A DNA stretch of 64,000 bases from Sebastes aleutianus (GCA_916700875.1 CAKAKS010000062.1:7714373-7778372), one strand, 5' to 3'; counted from the stretch's first letter, positions 46,511-59,623 are shown. The notes: generated from the sequence alone by a model not told the origin. Translations and numbers: made by a program.

Positions 46511-46700
46511 GGGCTGTCCACACCAAGAACGATAACTATAATCATAATATATAATTAAAAAAATTGTTCTAACTCAAGTGGATGGTGTAGTCCACACCAC
46601 AACTATAACGACAGTGGCGAGCGATATTGTTGAGATCACTTTGAGAGTGATTTGATGAACGATAGGAACACTGACAGCCAATTAAAAAATCCATCCAAAT
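46507..46700 (+). mobile_element. Left part of another MITE, TTAAGGGCTGTCCACACCAA
   Basis: Begins at the same TTAA that ends the previous element. TTAAGGGCTGTCCACACCAA is followed by 'gaacgataactataatca', and a partly inverted 'gtccacaccacaactataacgac' near 46592. No right terminus found; apparently truncated. Confidence 0.55.
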
Positions 46701-48289
46701 TTACAGGGGCGTCATGGCCGACACATCTGGAGTCGGTCCTTTAGTTGTGTGAAAGAACAACACAAGAGAAATGTATTAGAAAGATATTAGACATGTATCA
46801 AACATATCTGCAGATTTTAAGAGTTATAGATTTGTTAGATTAAAATGAACTAGATGTATTATAGATTTAAAAAAGAGGCAGAGGAGGAGAGTTTCACTCA
46901 AGAAACTGGAGAGATTATTTTGTCCAGAATTTACACATAGGCTTCACTTCTTATTCTGATGATGACACTAATATTTATGAAAATACAAAAAGTGAAATGT
47001 TTGAAGTATCGTCACAAAGCAGTCTAAAGTAAACTCTTAACCATAGAAATATGTTGCTTGATGACTCGAGTGCATACCACATGTGGGTTCTTGCAATGAG
47101 CAGGTAATACCACTATGTGGAAAAGGTGTATTTTGCTATGCTGTGGAGGACACCCAAAACAGACTGAATTACATAATTACAATGGATGGTTTGGGTCCCA
47201 TCACTATTTTTCATAGGAGTTCAGTGTATGACTCCTCAGACATGCGTCGACCTTCGGGAACTTCAACAAAGTTTTAGAAGTGTTATTGACGGGTATATTA
47301 ACTCTAGACTGAGATCCAGATGGATTTAACTTGACTTTCTGGTTCCTTCTTGGACATGTGTCAAACAGCATATTAAAATATCATATTGTCTTCTTTTAAA
47401 TATTATCTTTCCTTCCGTGAGATATTCGCATCAGTACAAATCGTCAGGGATATTGTTTATTAGCTGATGATTGATGCGGCTCACCAACGTCAACTTTAAC
47501 TTTCAGGGTTTCCTAAGCAGCAAGTCTTCACTCCTCTCAGTCCGTCCATTTCCATCTCTTTGCACCTTTGTTTAGGCTATTAGAGAATTTTGCTGAAGTG
47601 CAACTCCCACTAAGTAAGGATTTGACTCAAGTCTTGTTCCGCTTGTTCCCAGAGGTCAGACTTAGTGGGTAAAAAGAGAGAGATAGATAGATAGATACTG
47701 TAGAGAGAGTGCTTGTTTGTGTGGTAAACTTGTGCCCTCATTTCAGAGTTGCAGTCTCAAAGTGCTGGCTCGGCTGTTCTGAAGGAAGGAAAAAGAGTGA
47801 AGAGGCGCAGAAGGAGCAGAGAGGACAGAGAACAACTTCGCCCAACGCTCAGAGAAGCAGGGGTCGGTCAATTATGATCACCTCCTCCGCCCTGCCCTCG
47901 TTTATTACTTCCTCCGTCTGGCTTGCTGCGTCTGTCAGACACTTTTAACCCTGCTGGACTAATAAGTTAGTGTGGGAGTTGACGTCAGCCTGAGGTTTAA
48001 GTATAGCTGACCGCGTTCAAGCTAATCAGGTTGCAAACTATCCCCAACAAGGCCACCACTACAGCAGAAACAAGTAATTAGAGAGGGGAATACTAAATGT
48101 TCACATGTACACAATATGTATACAATGGGGCAAAACACACACACAAGCATGCACGTACCTGAACACGAGCGGTTACTCTCTGAGGACAAAAAGAGCTGGT
48201 CCATGCAGAACAGAGAGTTATTACCAGAAACACTTATTTAAACAAGGAGGAGGGGGAACGGTGGGATGAAGAGAGGGACGGAGGGAGAG

Positions 48290-48500
48290 AGAGATTTTGT
48301 GAATGCAATAACGCTCTTAATGGCGAGGAGAATATTAACAGGGTGTGGAGGCAGTCTCAAGGGCATATGCAAATTCAATCCAAAATGCAACTGTAGGTGG
48401 CGGGATGTGTTCGGTGAGCCTGTGTTTATCTGCGAAGAGTCGAGCTCCCTTAGAGGCCGAGTTAAGCATGATGCACATTACCGTGCATGCTCGGTCAGGG
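48290..48500. promoter_or_regulatory. Possible conserved regulatory element with POU octamer
   Basis: Contains ATATGCAAATTC (octamer ATGCAAAT-type) at about 48365-48376 in a repeat-free, compositionally even stretch. A plus-strand frame crosses it but reads as an artefact. Conservation untested. Confidence 0.2.
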
Positions 48501-50068
48501 GGTAATGAGTCACCTTGAGAACACTTTGTAGGCTACTTCATTTTACAGTCTGTTGACTTTTCATAACAAGTCAATTGAAATGAAATATAAAACACACATT
48601 AAGTGCATTGTTCATGTGCAGCTCTAATGGTGTGCAAAAAAGTGTGGTTACTTGGGCAAAGAGGATGATTTGGGATCCACAATACAGTGATTTAGTTAGC
48701 AGTATTTTAGTAAATTGGTAAGACAGTTGTGTGGACGTTGTCTGTCTTTTTCTTGGTATCTTGAGTTGATTTCCCTATCTGCTTGATAAACAGTTAAATG
48801 GAAGGTACATAGGTTTGCAATGTAGCCCAGAGCTCACTTCAGCACAAAGCTCCCCCTCCTAATTTCCTAATTTGCAAAATGTTTTCATGGCTTGGTTCCC
48901 AGAACAAGAGGCCGACTTTCTCATTTAGATTCTTGTCTGAGAAATGATTCAGACCCCTGGTGTACTGTACATTATAAAACACATCTGCGCAGCATTCAGG
49001 TAATACATTTACCTTCAACTCTGATAACTAACTCTGATAGTCAGTCCGTCAATGGTCGTCAATGTATTTTACCATCACGTACCAGAACTTTAACCCAACC
49101 TTAACCAAAAGTTGCTTAACTTGCCAAAGAGTATGTTGCCATGTTTCCATTCAATTGTCAAGCGAATTTCTAGCAAACTTTTGAAATGTCCCAAAAAAAG
49201 AAACGTGAATTAGGTGCCTTTCCATCAACTGGTTTGGAGCAAATAAACTCGGCTACAGCGTAGTTCGGTCAGAAGTTAGTGCTACAGGCTATGCAAGGCT
49301 GCAATCCACCAGTAAACACAGTAGAAGAAGTAGAGGTTACGAACCGGAAACAAAATAAGTCGGCTTGGCCATCTGTCAAATCCATGTACGAGAGGAAAAT
49401 GGAGAGAGGTCTTCAGAAATTATTTTCAATTAGTCAAGTTTTAATTGCTCTTTCATGTCAGCTAATAATGCCGATGTTTCATGCTGTCCGGAGACCAAGA
49501 CAAGCATTCGCACGTTATGCGAATATCCAAGAAGATGCAACAGCGGAAACAGCTGATCTGTCATGTGAGTTAAATGTCCACAGAATTTAAAAGGCATTTT
49601 CATAATCCACTTATCTCATCAACATTTTTTCGATAAAGGCAAAAACCACCTCTAGTGGGCGTAAAAACTTATTTTCCGCATTGAATTTTGACATTCTCCA
49701 TACAGCTTTTCTAATGCGATACTTCAGAATGCGCAAATATGTGAATGTGAACACGGCTACTGATGGTTAAACAAATACATCAAAATGTGCAGTTTGTCCA
49801 ATAATTTTGTTTGCAGTTAAGAGAAATTAATTATTTTGGCCAAATGTTGTTGTTGTATTGTCAATTTGTCTTTTTGTAGCTGAGGTTTTGGTGCAAGAAT
49901 ATCTGCATGTGTGTGTTGGGGGGAAGTTATGTTTGCTTTAGTAGAAAATAATGGGACACTTCCCTCATTTTTCTATCAAAGCTAAGATAACACCGCGACC
50001 AGTTTTTGATTGGAAGATTAAACTTTTATCAGCCTTTGCATTGGGAGCCTCATCACAACCGCTTGATG

Positions 50069-50084
50069 ATCAATAAATATTGAT
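50069..50084. promoter_or_regulatory. Head-to-head ATCAATA / TATTGAT motif
   Basis: ATCAATAAATATTGAT is a perfect inverted pair of ATCAATA separated by AA, inside a longer AT-rich stretch (50000-50160) that also contains ATCATCAATCATTTATT. ATCAAT-type cores are bound by ONECUT and related homeodomain factors. Motif evidence only. Confidence 0.25.
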
Positions 50085-50876
50085 GGAGGAATCATCAATC
50101 ATTTATTAAAGCCTTGAGAAGTGGGAGACAACACAAACCCCTTAGAGGTTAAAGAGAAATGCCGGCATAAGCGGTTTCCCTGCTTTCAATGAGAGGAAAC
50201 TTGTTGAGGTTATCGTTTAAGGATGATATTAGTTTTTGCCAAAACAAAGGGAAGAGGATGATTCATCACAGGATACAACAATATCGCCATCCTTCTCATT
50301 TAAAATGGTCAAACTCATCTTGTATCATATAATAATCTGTACTGTTTTGTTACTCAGATGAATAATGACCTTTGTTTTTGCTTTTTTTTCTATGTATTTC
50401 AAATGCTGATTAGAGGTTACTGATTGGGCATTCTTTGTAGACCAACTGTTGTTATAAATATTTTTTTCATTTTTGGTAGAGCATTTTTAAGTGATAGTAA
50501 GGTCATTTCATCACTAAATGTAGAAAAGGCCTCTCCATGTGAAGCTGCAACTAAACATGAAAGGATCCAAGACTCAAAACGATGGTGGCAGCTCTACAAA
50601 GCCGGTAACTTGAAAGTGACCAATATTACATTTGACTGGTGACATAACACACCTGATAGTGGTATACAGGGTTTTTTTATGCTCTCTCTTTGTTGTTTGT
50701 ATACATAATAAGTCCTAAAGTATTAATGAATTTTTTTGAATATATAGTTTGAGTTGAGATAATGTAAAGACCAGTTCCTCTGAAATTGAACTTAAAAACG
50801 GAAGATAAGAGATTGGTCCGTAGGTTTTCATGTATCTAGGCTACTCATTTTTTAGAGAGGCTTTACTATTGCAGTC

Positions 50877-51554
50877 TTAAGGCCTTTGCACACCAAGTAC
50901 GTATTTTTCGTATGCGTTTTCTTAGTCCGTTATTCGATAAAAAACGTTATGCACAGAAACCTTGCACACTGAGTCCGATGCATTTTATTATTCTATTCGT
51001 TGCGAAAAATTCGCAAAGCGAGATAAAACTGAATTAATTACATGGTTGCAATGGATAGCTCTAGTCCCAAACAGGGCTAATGAATGAATGATATTAGCAA
51101 GAAGCTATTGTTTAGCTGCCTAGAGCACAATCACTACCGTCTAATCTTTTGTGCATTTCCGTACACCTTTGTTTTGCACCCTTCCCTGATTCCAAGCTGT
51201 TTCTAATCACCTGTCACAGTCTATCTTTAAATTCTGCATTGCTTGTAATCTTTTATTTCTTTATCGTTGAGTGCTTTGTGCTGGGAGACTAAGTGAATGT
51301 TTATCAGATTCCATTATGGAGGATGACGTTTGCACGGATGGTGGCTCTGAGTTGTCAAACAATCCTCTTTTGCCTTTTGACGGATGCGGAAAAAAACGCA
51401 GAAAAACAAACCTGTTCCGAAAACTTTAATGACGGACAAAAGTTTCAGATTTTCAGTATGTAAACTTGATTGACACAATGTGAGGTCGTATTTATTTTTA
51501 AAAGTGCGACAATTTGGGATGAAAAATACAGAGTTGGTGTGCAAGGGCCTTTAA
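50877..51554. mobile_element. TTAA-ended MITE, TTAAGGCCTTTGCACACC ends
   Basis: Left end TTAAGGCCTTTGCACACCAA; right end GGTGTGCAAGGGCCTTTAA. About 678 bp. The body has several TTCGC/ATTCG-type short motifs and no transposase. Confidence 0.83.
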
Positions 51555-52798
51555 ATGTGTAGAACACCCAGCTGTGATTGATAACTGAGATGGCACACTG
51601 ACATTAAAACTGGCACATCTGCATGCTTAGAGAATCAGATGGTGGGATCACACATGGCCTGGACGATTCTAGTGAAGTTCACTTGGTCAGTTCATGACAT
51701 TAAACCTACTAGTTGGCTTGATATCAACAGCGACGGAAGTTAAGACCACGTCTTTAGGTTGTCAGTATTGCCACTCTTATGGCTCCAGCATTAGAGTTAT
51801 AAATTCATCCGTAGAGGATTGACATCATAAACTCCAGAGCCTTGTTTCATGGTGTGGCCTGGTGGTGAAACAGTGTGGGGCATCAGTTTACATCTGTGGA
51901 GGCAAATTTATCATTGTGATGCTGTCAGCAGTATATCACTGTCTTTACCTCACCCCATAGCCTGCAGCCACCGCGGGGAGTTGACAGATTTGCCTATATA
52001 TGTGTGTGTGAGAGAAAGAGACTGAGGGAGAAGGATGGGTTCCCCCCCAAGGCGCCCTCACGTTAAATGACCTTGTATCAAAGTGATGTAATGACACAAA
52101 AGATTGATGCTATAGAGTAACAATGTGGACTTTCCTTGTGCTCACACTATTGCGTGCATGCACAGACACCCATCTCCAATGAGATGTATTTGTTTAATGG
52201 AAAGATAGACAGGACTGCCAACTCTGCTACGTCACCATCCAAATGAGAGGCTACACTTTCTCCTTGAAGACGGCAAGACCAACCACAGCAATTATTATTG
52301 AAATTCAAAATAAATTTAATTCAGTTTTGCAAATACCTCATGTTAAACAAAGTACAATTTTTGTAAGTACTCAAAATATAAAGGATCTTCGAAGAATGAT
52401 CAAATAGTTCCCACTGATTTATTTTTGCTTGAAATGCCCATCCCTAGTTAAAAGTTCTAGAAAAAAGCTAGCAAGTGAATCTCAAGTTCACAATATTTTA
52501 TCACAGATTTTTTATTTATTAGACATGGTGGTGTTGTAGTGGACTGTTTCTAATCCATCTGAAATCTAATTGTCCATGATTGTATGGCTGAGCTGTTGCA
52601 TTGGGTGGCATTAGATTGTACATGAGTATGTAATACAGTGGCCACTGAGTTTAGTTCTGCTTCATTAAATAATTTTTGTTTTTCAGACTCTGCACTAATC
52701 TTTGAAAAAAGCTTGTAAGTTATTGGATAATTTCACCTCTTTGGGACTTCAGGAAATTATTAAATTAAAACAAGGGAAAATGCTCTTTGGTTGTTCTG
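51555..52798. other. Non-coding DNA, no gene seen
   Basis: Single-copy-looking except 52520-52660, which may be an old repeat fragment ('tagtggactgtttctaatccatctgaa'; a weaker parallel lies near 53795). No exon or RNA signal. Confidence 0.4.
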
Positions 52799-52806
52799 GT
52801 TACAAC

Positions 52807-53578
52807 TAGGGCTGACATCGATTCAAATATTTAATCACAATTAATCGCAAATTAATCACACATTTTGTATCTTTTCAAAATGTACTTTAAAGGGAGATTT
52901 GTCAAGTATTTTATAGTCTTATCAACATGGGAGTGGGTAAATATGATTGTATGTATGTATATACAGTATTTATTATTAGAAATCAATTAACAAAACAATG
53001 ACAAATATTGTCCAGAAACCCTCACAGGTACTGCATTTAGCATAAAAAATATGCTCCAATCATAACATGGCAAATGCAAGCCCAGCAAGCAACAACAGCT
53101 GTCAGTGTGTTCGTGTGCTGACTTGACTATGACTTGCCCCAAAACTGCATGTGATTATCATAAAGTGGGCATGTCTGTAAAGGGGAGACTCATGGGTACC
53201 CATAGAACCCATTTTCATTCACACAACTGGAAGTCAGAGGTCAACGAACCCCTTTGAAAATGGCAATGCAAGTTTTTCCACGCCAAAATTTAGCATAAGT
53301 TTGGAGCGCTATTAAGCCTCCTTCTCGATAAGCTAGTATGGCATGGTTGGTACCAATGGATTCCTTATGTTTTTTTAGTTTTATATGATGCTAATATCTT
53401 CACTCTAGCTTTAAAACTGATCCTCCGAAAGGTCAAATAGCAGCCGGGCCCGACAGTTGCTCATTGGATTTTTAAGAGGTTAAATAAAAATGGCAAGTTT
53501 CGTTAATGTGTTAAAGAAATTAGTGGCGCTAAAACAAATTTGCGTTAACGCGTTTTCGCATTAACGTTGACATCCCGA
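52807..53578 (-). mobile_element. hAT-type MITE with perfect 8-bp TSD GTTACAAC
   Basis: Termini TAGGGCTGACATCGATT and AACGTTGACATCCCGA. GTTACAAC flanks it at 52799-52806 and 53579-53586. It is homologous to 43121-43881 in reverse orientation (GATTAATC-type motifs at the left, TTAACGC motifs at the right). 772 bp, no transposase. Confidence 0.93.
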
Positions 53579-53956
53579 GTTACAACACGTTAAACATTTG
53601 CAATCAGGGACGAGGGGTATCACAAATACACATTGCTTTGTTTTAAGGGTTCACTGAACACTGGTGTAAAAGTAATATTAACATAATATAGTATTTTATT
53701 TTGAAGGAGTGGGATAGTGTAAACCTTCCTTGAGACTATAATTTTAGACAATTTCCACTTTTTTAATTATTATTATTTCGAACTGGTGATAGTGGACTTT
53801 TATCCCATCTGAACTGGACCTTAACACTGAAGTTTCGTCTTGACACAGAAAGGTAGTCCTGTCCTTGTGCCTCCACAATGTTCAGCTGTACACCAGCGCC
53901 AGCATTTTTAACCATGTGTAGAATTTGGGGTGATGAATCATCTCATGTTTGTGTAT

Positions 53957-53959
<3 letters not shown>

Positions 53960-54017
<58 letters not shown>
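53960..54017 (+). repeat. (GT)n microsatellite
   Basis: About 29 uninterrupted units. Confidence 0.96.
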
Positions 54018-54019
<2 letters not shown>

Positions 54020-54439
54020 TGTGTGGCTGTATTACTGCGTGTCTCTGCCTGAGGTAGAATAGAGGGAATGACAGTTTGGTTTGAAAATTAAATCAGTTTA
54101 CTGTAGCCGTCGACATTTGAGCTTATTCTGCATAATGGTCTGGAAATAGTTCACTATGAGTAATTTCAGCAGAGACAGAGAGCCTGGCAGGTCTACTCAA
54201 TAAGCACTCGTCCACAGTATAGTGACACATCTTGCACAGTGAAAATAGGGAGTTAATGAAACCACTCGCGCACAGACAGAGGAGGAGTGATTCACACGTT
54301 GCTGATAAATGTAATTGTAGGCAAGAGTTCAATTGCCGCTTCTAAAATATGAGATTTTGACAAAGGCCTTCGACACCAGCGGGCGTATTACACTTGACAT
54401 GTTATTAACACCCACCCTTTCCCCCTCTGACTGCCTCTC

Positions 54440-54515
54440 TGTCTCTCTCTTAGCTACAACTCTGTCTCTCTTTTAGCTACAACTCTGTCTCTCTTTTAGC
54501 TACAACTCTGTCTCT
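54440..54515 (+). repeat. 23-bp minisatellite, three copies
   Basis: The unit AGCTACAACTCTG plus TCTCTCTTTT starts at 54452, 54475 and 54498, the last two copies nearly identical, in CT-rich context. Confidence 0.92.
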
Positions 54516-55599
54516 GCATATCTGCCTTTTCTCCCCCTCCCTCTGTTTTATCTGCTTTCTCTCTCTTGTTCCCCAGATCTGCCCTTAGCACAGTACATCA
54601 AATCTAAATTACTCCAAAAACGGTTAATTAAGTAGCTGGTAAGGTTAAAAAAAAAAACATGCATAAAGTAAAGTATCCCGCCACTTTATAATTAGCCCTC
54701 AGTGGGCAATTCGTTCATAGGAGGAGAACTAAAGTGTTGTATGTGAAAGATAGATAGACCAACAGAACTTTGACCTTGGCAATCAAAGGGACAGACAGGG
54801 GAAAAGAAAGAGCCAGCCTCTCTGGCCTCGTCCCACCATATTCCCCCTGTCTCCCTTGGTTGTCATGGTGATTAATAGAGACCTTAAGTCCACAGTGGGG
54901 TCCAAACGCTGTGATTAGAGGAGATTGCACCTGTCACACGCACACAAACCGACAAGGCAGACAGAGGTGACCTGAACATGGGCCGGGCCATATCTCTTCT
55001 CGGATAAACACAGAGGCTCAGCTCGTCAGTCGAGCATTGACAGCAGCAGCCACACAGACGGGTCAGTGTCACGATTATAGATTATACAGGAGCTCTGCAA
55101 ACTTTGCAGCACGACTCCACAGGCAGACCACAGTGCCTCGTGCGTCGGTGTGTAAACCCTGACTCAGACGGCAGCAAGTTAGAGGTTCATTCTCCAAACC
55201 ATCCACTTTTGAGCCTGACTGTCCTGTATGACGTCTGCATGGGGCTTCACAGTCCCATAGGATGTTGAAACTTCAAAAAAAATTATCAGACAGAGAACTT
55301 TTAATTGCTTCCTGAGGAGCAGCCTCCTTGAGGTGCTGAAAGATTAAAATGGTCAAAAAATTATCGAATACGTTTTTTTTCTTCTTTTTTTTTTTAAATA
55401 TACATTTTTAAAAAAGCTGAAGATGACTTAATGTAATCGCGAGGGGAAAAAAGTTCCAACAAACAAAATCCATTTTATAGTCCTGGGGTTTTAACCAATA
55501 GATTCTCTATACTTAACACTTTTATCAAGTTTAACACTCAAAACAACAGTTTAAAGAGCCTCTGTATGATCACAAAGACACTGTGTAATAGGGGGAGAA

Positions 55600-56010
55600 T
55601 TAAAGGTGCAGTGTGTAGGATCTGGTGGCATCTAGTGGTGTGGTTGCAGATTGCAACCAACTGAGTACCCCTCCGCTCACTCCTCCCTTTCCAAGACTAC
55701 GGTAACGTGAGCCGGCGAGTGCAAAACCGTGGTAACGCCGTTCACCTCACTCAGAGGCCATCCTTTCCATAATAACACTACTTTAAGAGCAACGGAAGTT
55801 TTATGCACTCTAAGGCTCACATTACTGCAGTTTCACAAGCGTGTCAGAGAACTACGGTGGCCTTCAGGTAACGTAATAACTCGAAAGAATTCTTTCTTTA
55901 GTGCCAGTGTTTGGTTTGTTCGTTCTGGGCTACTGTAGAAACATGGCGGTACAACATGGCGGACTACGTGAAGAGGACCCGCTCCCTAGATATGAAGGAC
56001 TAAAAAGCTA
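55600..56010 (+). mobile_element. TTAAAGGTGCAGTGTGTAG-family MITE with internal insertion, 3' truncated
   Basis: Starts TTAAAGGTGCAGTGTGTAGG. CATCTAGTGGTGTGGTTGCA and later GGGCTACTGTAGAAACATGG and GAAGAGGACCCGCTCCCTAG match the family. About 140 bp of extra sequence lies near 55690-55845. After 'agatatgaaggact' the match ends, so the right terminus is missing. Confidence 0.78.
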
Positions 56011-56660
56011 ACAGTATGCAGTATGTTTGACATGTTATATAAATATGCTACTTCTGGTGGAGCTTCAGAGTTTTGAGGAGTCAGTAGCGTGACGTGGGAG
56101 TAGTGTAATAAGTTGTTATGTTGTGAATAAACTATAAAAGTGTTTGAAACATCCTGAACGTACGGCTTAACGACAGAGAAGCGGAATATACTGAAGGAGA
56201 GGTTTGAGTAGTTTCACATTTTTTGCCATGACTGTGGTGACGATTGGAATCCATTGTAATCGTTGACTACAGCTGCTGCCCTCCATGAACGAACCTTTCA
56301 GAGCTACCTTTCAAGCCTAAAGGGGCGAGTATTTGACACTCAAAAGATAGATTATCAATAGAGTATTCCTTTAAGAAGCTTGTGCGTTTCTTCCTTTCAC
56401 TCTGAAAGGCCAGAAGGCGACCAAGTGGAAACTATTAATTGAACTCAGGATGACTGTTGCCTAGTATTCCTCTACTATTAATATTCTATTAATAGCATTT
56501 CAAATGGATCAACCGACAAGCATTGTAACAACAAACAGTCACTCTTAATAGACACGTGTGGTCATGCATCTGCTTGTTATCTGTAGTTTTGTTCAGTTTT
56601 TTTTCTTTGTGCTTCCATGTGTTAACGAAGGCATTTCCCTGCTTCTGTTTCTGCATTTCC

Positions 56661-56679
56661 GTGTGTGTGTGTGTGTGTG
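56661..56679 (+). repeat. (GT)n microsatellite, short
   Basis: About nine units. Confidence 0.88.
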
Positions 56680-57354
56680 GTTTGCATGATTGAGTGTGCA
56701 TGTATAACAGGTGCAGCACCACACGGAGAATTTCAGAATAAAACATGATAAATCTCGACCGCCTTCAAGGTTAATCTCTCTGGAGGTGTAGGATCCATAT
56801 ATATCTCCGCCATAATGAGCCATCAGCTGCCACGCTCCGCAGACAAGAGCCGGGGCGTAGATTCACTGTCACTGCCACGACGTATGTGTGTGAGCGTGTG
56901 TGTGAGCGTGTGTTGTTGTGTTTCTACACTTGATTACTCTTAGAAAGGTTATTGTAGACATCGACGTACGCAAAACTAATTGAAAAGAAAAAGACAAATT
57001 GGATGACAAAGGGAACATAAAAGATGACAAAACAGAGGAGGGTGAACGTGTTAGTAGAAAGTCTGATGTGCGCAGAGCGGATAAAGAAAATGTTTTTAAA
57101 AAAGAAAAAAAAGAAAAGGGGGTTCATGCTTTGGTTCTCTGAAAGAAGAGGGAGAGGCGGAAACTCTAATTAAGGATAAGAGACTCTTTCTGTCTCTCTC
57201 CTTTCTTTTGTGTGCCTCAGCAACTTTTACAGCACTTCTTTTTTCCCCCCCTCCTCCTCCCTTTTTTTCTCATTTACTGCAGTGGCAAGCACATTCCCCC
57301 ACTCTCTGTTCAGTGCCTGCAGCATTGGAGAGTGCTGTACAGCCTCCTCTCAGG

Positions 57355-57355
<1 letters not shown>

Positions 57356-57382
<27 letters not shown>
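57356..57382 (+). repeat. (CA)n microsatellite
   Basis: About 13 units. Confidence 0.93.
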
Positions 57383-57385
<3 letters not shown>

Positions 57386-58339
57386 ATACAGAAATGCGTA
57401 CAACCCACACACTCGCATTCGTAACTTCTGCATTTTTGGGGCATGATGCACATGCTTAATCATGTGTTAACACAAAATAAAGACAAATATTGTGCCGCGA
57501 GGTGCCCCCGTTGGGCAACAGCAGGGGGTGTAGGGACTCAAAACGATGACGTGATTCCCCTCTCTGATCTCTGCTAATGGGTTTGTTTCCAGAGAGAGTT
57601 AAAGGAAAATGAGAGAAGCCGCGGGACAGAGGAGGACGGGAAGTAGATAAGGGGAGATGCAAAAAGATGCAGGAGTGAGGGGGAGAGAGGAAGAGGACGA
57701 GAGAGAAGAGAAGAGCAGCAGGAGGAGAGGAGGGATGAGATGTAGGTGGCAAAAAAAGAGAGGAGGGGGAAAGGAAAGGAGGGAGTCAAGCGAGGATAAG
57801 AGATAGATGAGATGGAGAGATGCTGTGGATGTCTTAGCTAGGAGACTATTAGCATTCACACCCTGATGCCTCCCCCTCATTCTCCCATCGCACCCTCTAT
57901 CTTGTCCATCAGTTTCCATCTAAGCCTTTAGGGTGAAAGATTCACTTACACACAGGCGCGCGCGCACACACAAACACACACTGTATGGCGCATTTTGTTA
58001 AGGAAATTCTCCTCACGTAATTTCCTAAATAGTTTTTTTTTTTTTTTTTTATACTGTTTCTTTTTGCTGGCTGATTGTCAACAACAGTGACTGCTCAACT
58101 GATGTGAAAACGGCCCTCGCGACTGACCTCTTTTCCTATTTTTCTATTGTTTCCGGGACATTTGCATCATCGGAAAATAAATGTCTCAAAGACACGCTGA
58201 TGAGCTGTTATGAAATAATCTGTGTCCTCTTCTTTCACATCCATTATTATCATATTTTGCTGTTTTTTCCTCTGAGACAAGATCTCTCATTACACCTCGG
58301 AGTAATAGCCTGGGAGAGATCAGGATGCACACACGCACG

Positions 58340-58361
58340 CACACACACACACACACACACA
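58340..58361 (+). repeat. (CA)n microsatellite
   Basis: Eleven units after a CACGCACGC lead-in. Confidence 0.92.
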
Positions 58362-58429
58362 GTGAAATGAGATGAAAGTGAATGTTCAGAGTGCCAATGT
58401 ACTGCTCCCCTATAGATTGAACACTTGCA

Positions 58430-58500
58430 ATGGATGGATAGATAAACAGATAGACAGATAGATGTATAGATGTATAGATGGATAGATGGATAGACGGATA
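58430..58500 (+). repeat. Degenerate (GATA/GATG)n tetranucleotide tract
   Basis: About 17 units of GATA, GATG, GACA and TATA type. Confidence 0.88.
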
Positions 58501-58896
58501 GAATACAATACAATAGAAAAGAAGTACTGTCTCTGGCCACATGCCCCCCTCCCTGACACCCTTGTGTGCATTTGTTTTTTCTTTTGCTCCAGTGAACGAT
58601 TAGCTCTGCCTGGATGGAAGAACACGCCGCTCGTTCTAATTTGAGGCACAAAGAAACCCAGGCGCAGTCTATTGTGTTGCTGATGGTCTCACTTGTTTAC
58701 TGTAATTATACCAGCATCTAAAAATGGAAGCGGTGATGACAGATCGATGTACACCCAGCATCTTTACCGTCGTCCTACTTCAATAACAGCTCAGAGACGA
58801 AATGAGATGTTTCGCCCCTAAACAGTCTATCCTTTGGTTGACTAAAGCTGCCCCGTGATCCAAAGGTCAAAGGTTTGCCCCCTGAAAGAAACTTGA

Positions 58897-59256
58897 AAAG
58901 GGGAACACCACCTAAATGAAGAATTCCAATTTGTTATTTCCATGGCCGAGGAAAGTTCAATCAATATTTGTGAATATGAGCTCCTCTCTCTCAAAGCCAG
59001 AAACCAGAGAGGTAAGTCTCAAACTTGTGATGTCATAGGGTATACAGTCTGGAGCTGCTCCATAGACAATGGAGAGACTGATTTTGTGCACCCATAGTGT
59101 TTGTTTTGTTTTTTTATACCCAAATGAGCTTTATTCTACTGTAATGTTCACAGTAGTGAAACAGAAAATGTGTCCATATACTCAGAACATCCCCCTGGAT
59201 GCTCTCAGTGTCATCTAGAACATCTCTAGCGTCATTCATTGTCTATGGAGCAGCCT
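58897..59256. repeat. Probable interspersed repeat with inverted 'gctgctccatagacaatg' ends
   Basis: AGCTGCTCCATAGACAATG at about 59052 is inverted near the right end (CATTGTCTATGGAGCAGC, about 59237-59254). From memory the left part ('ggggaacaccacctaaatg') resembles a percomorph repeat. Left boundary uncertain. Confidence 0.55.
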
Positions 59257-59622
59257 TAATGTGTATATCTTGCATGCATCCCTGCAGCACCTGCACACAC
59301 AAACGTACAAAGATATAGGCTCATGTTCGTGTGTGTACAAAATGTTAAGTTGGCCAGGAATACATCAATCAAAACTTAAATTATTTCTTGTCAGTTTATG
59401 TCATTTCCATTAAACAGATTGACACTCTGAGTAAAAAAATACGTGTATGATTGAAGTGATTTTTTTATAGCATTCAATTTATGACCGAACAGTGTAAATG
59501 TATGGGAATGGCTCTTTTTAATGTGTTTCTCTTTGAAGGCTCCCTGATGAGTTGGAATCATCTACAAAATGTGTCAACATGTTTCATGGTGTTATTCCAT
59601 GTCAATAAATATGAATGTAGCA

Positions 59623-59623
<1 letters not shown>

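Larger units (their letters stand above)
46701..50876. other. Non-coding DNA, no confident gene
   Basis: Includes a (GATA)n run at 47682-47697. A possible old repeat at about 49140-49760 ('tgtttccattcaattgtc') contains a 103-codon frame that I do not accept. Candidate regulatory stretches at 48290-48500 and 49990-50170 are listed separately. Confidence 0.4.
53587..55599. other. Non-coding DNA, no gene seen
   Basis: Outside the listed microsatellite and minisatellite it contains T/A runs at 55370-55400 and ordinary sequence. No exon recognised. Confidence 0.45.
56011..58896. other. Non-coding DNA with GA-rich and CA-rich tracts
   Basis: Purine-rich block at 57600-57830, a T21-type run at 58032-58050 and CA runs listed separately. 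Minus-strand frames through the purine block (Ser/Leu/Pro-rich) are low-complexity artefacts. Confidence 0.45.

Noticed and set aside
58186..58651. 118- and 133-codon minus-strand frames rich in Ser/Ile/His/Tyr
   Set aside because: Generated by the GATA/GATG tetranucleotide tract and a CA repeat.
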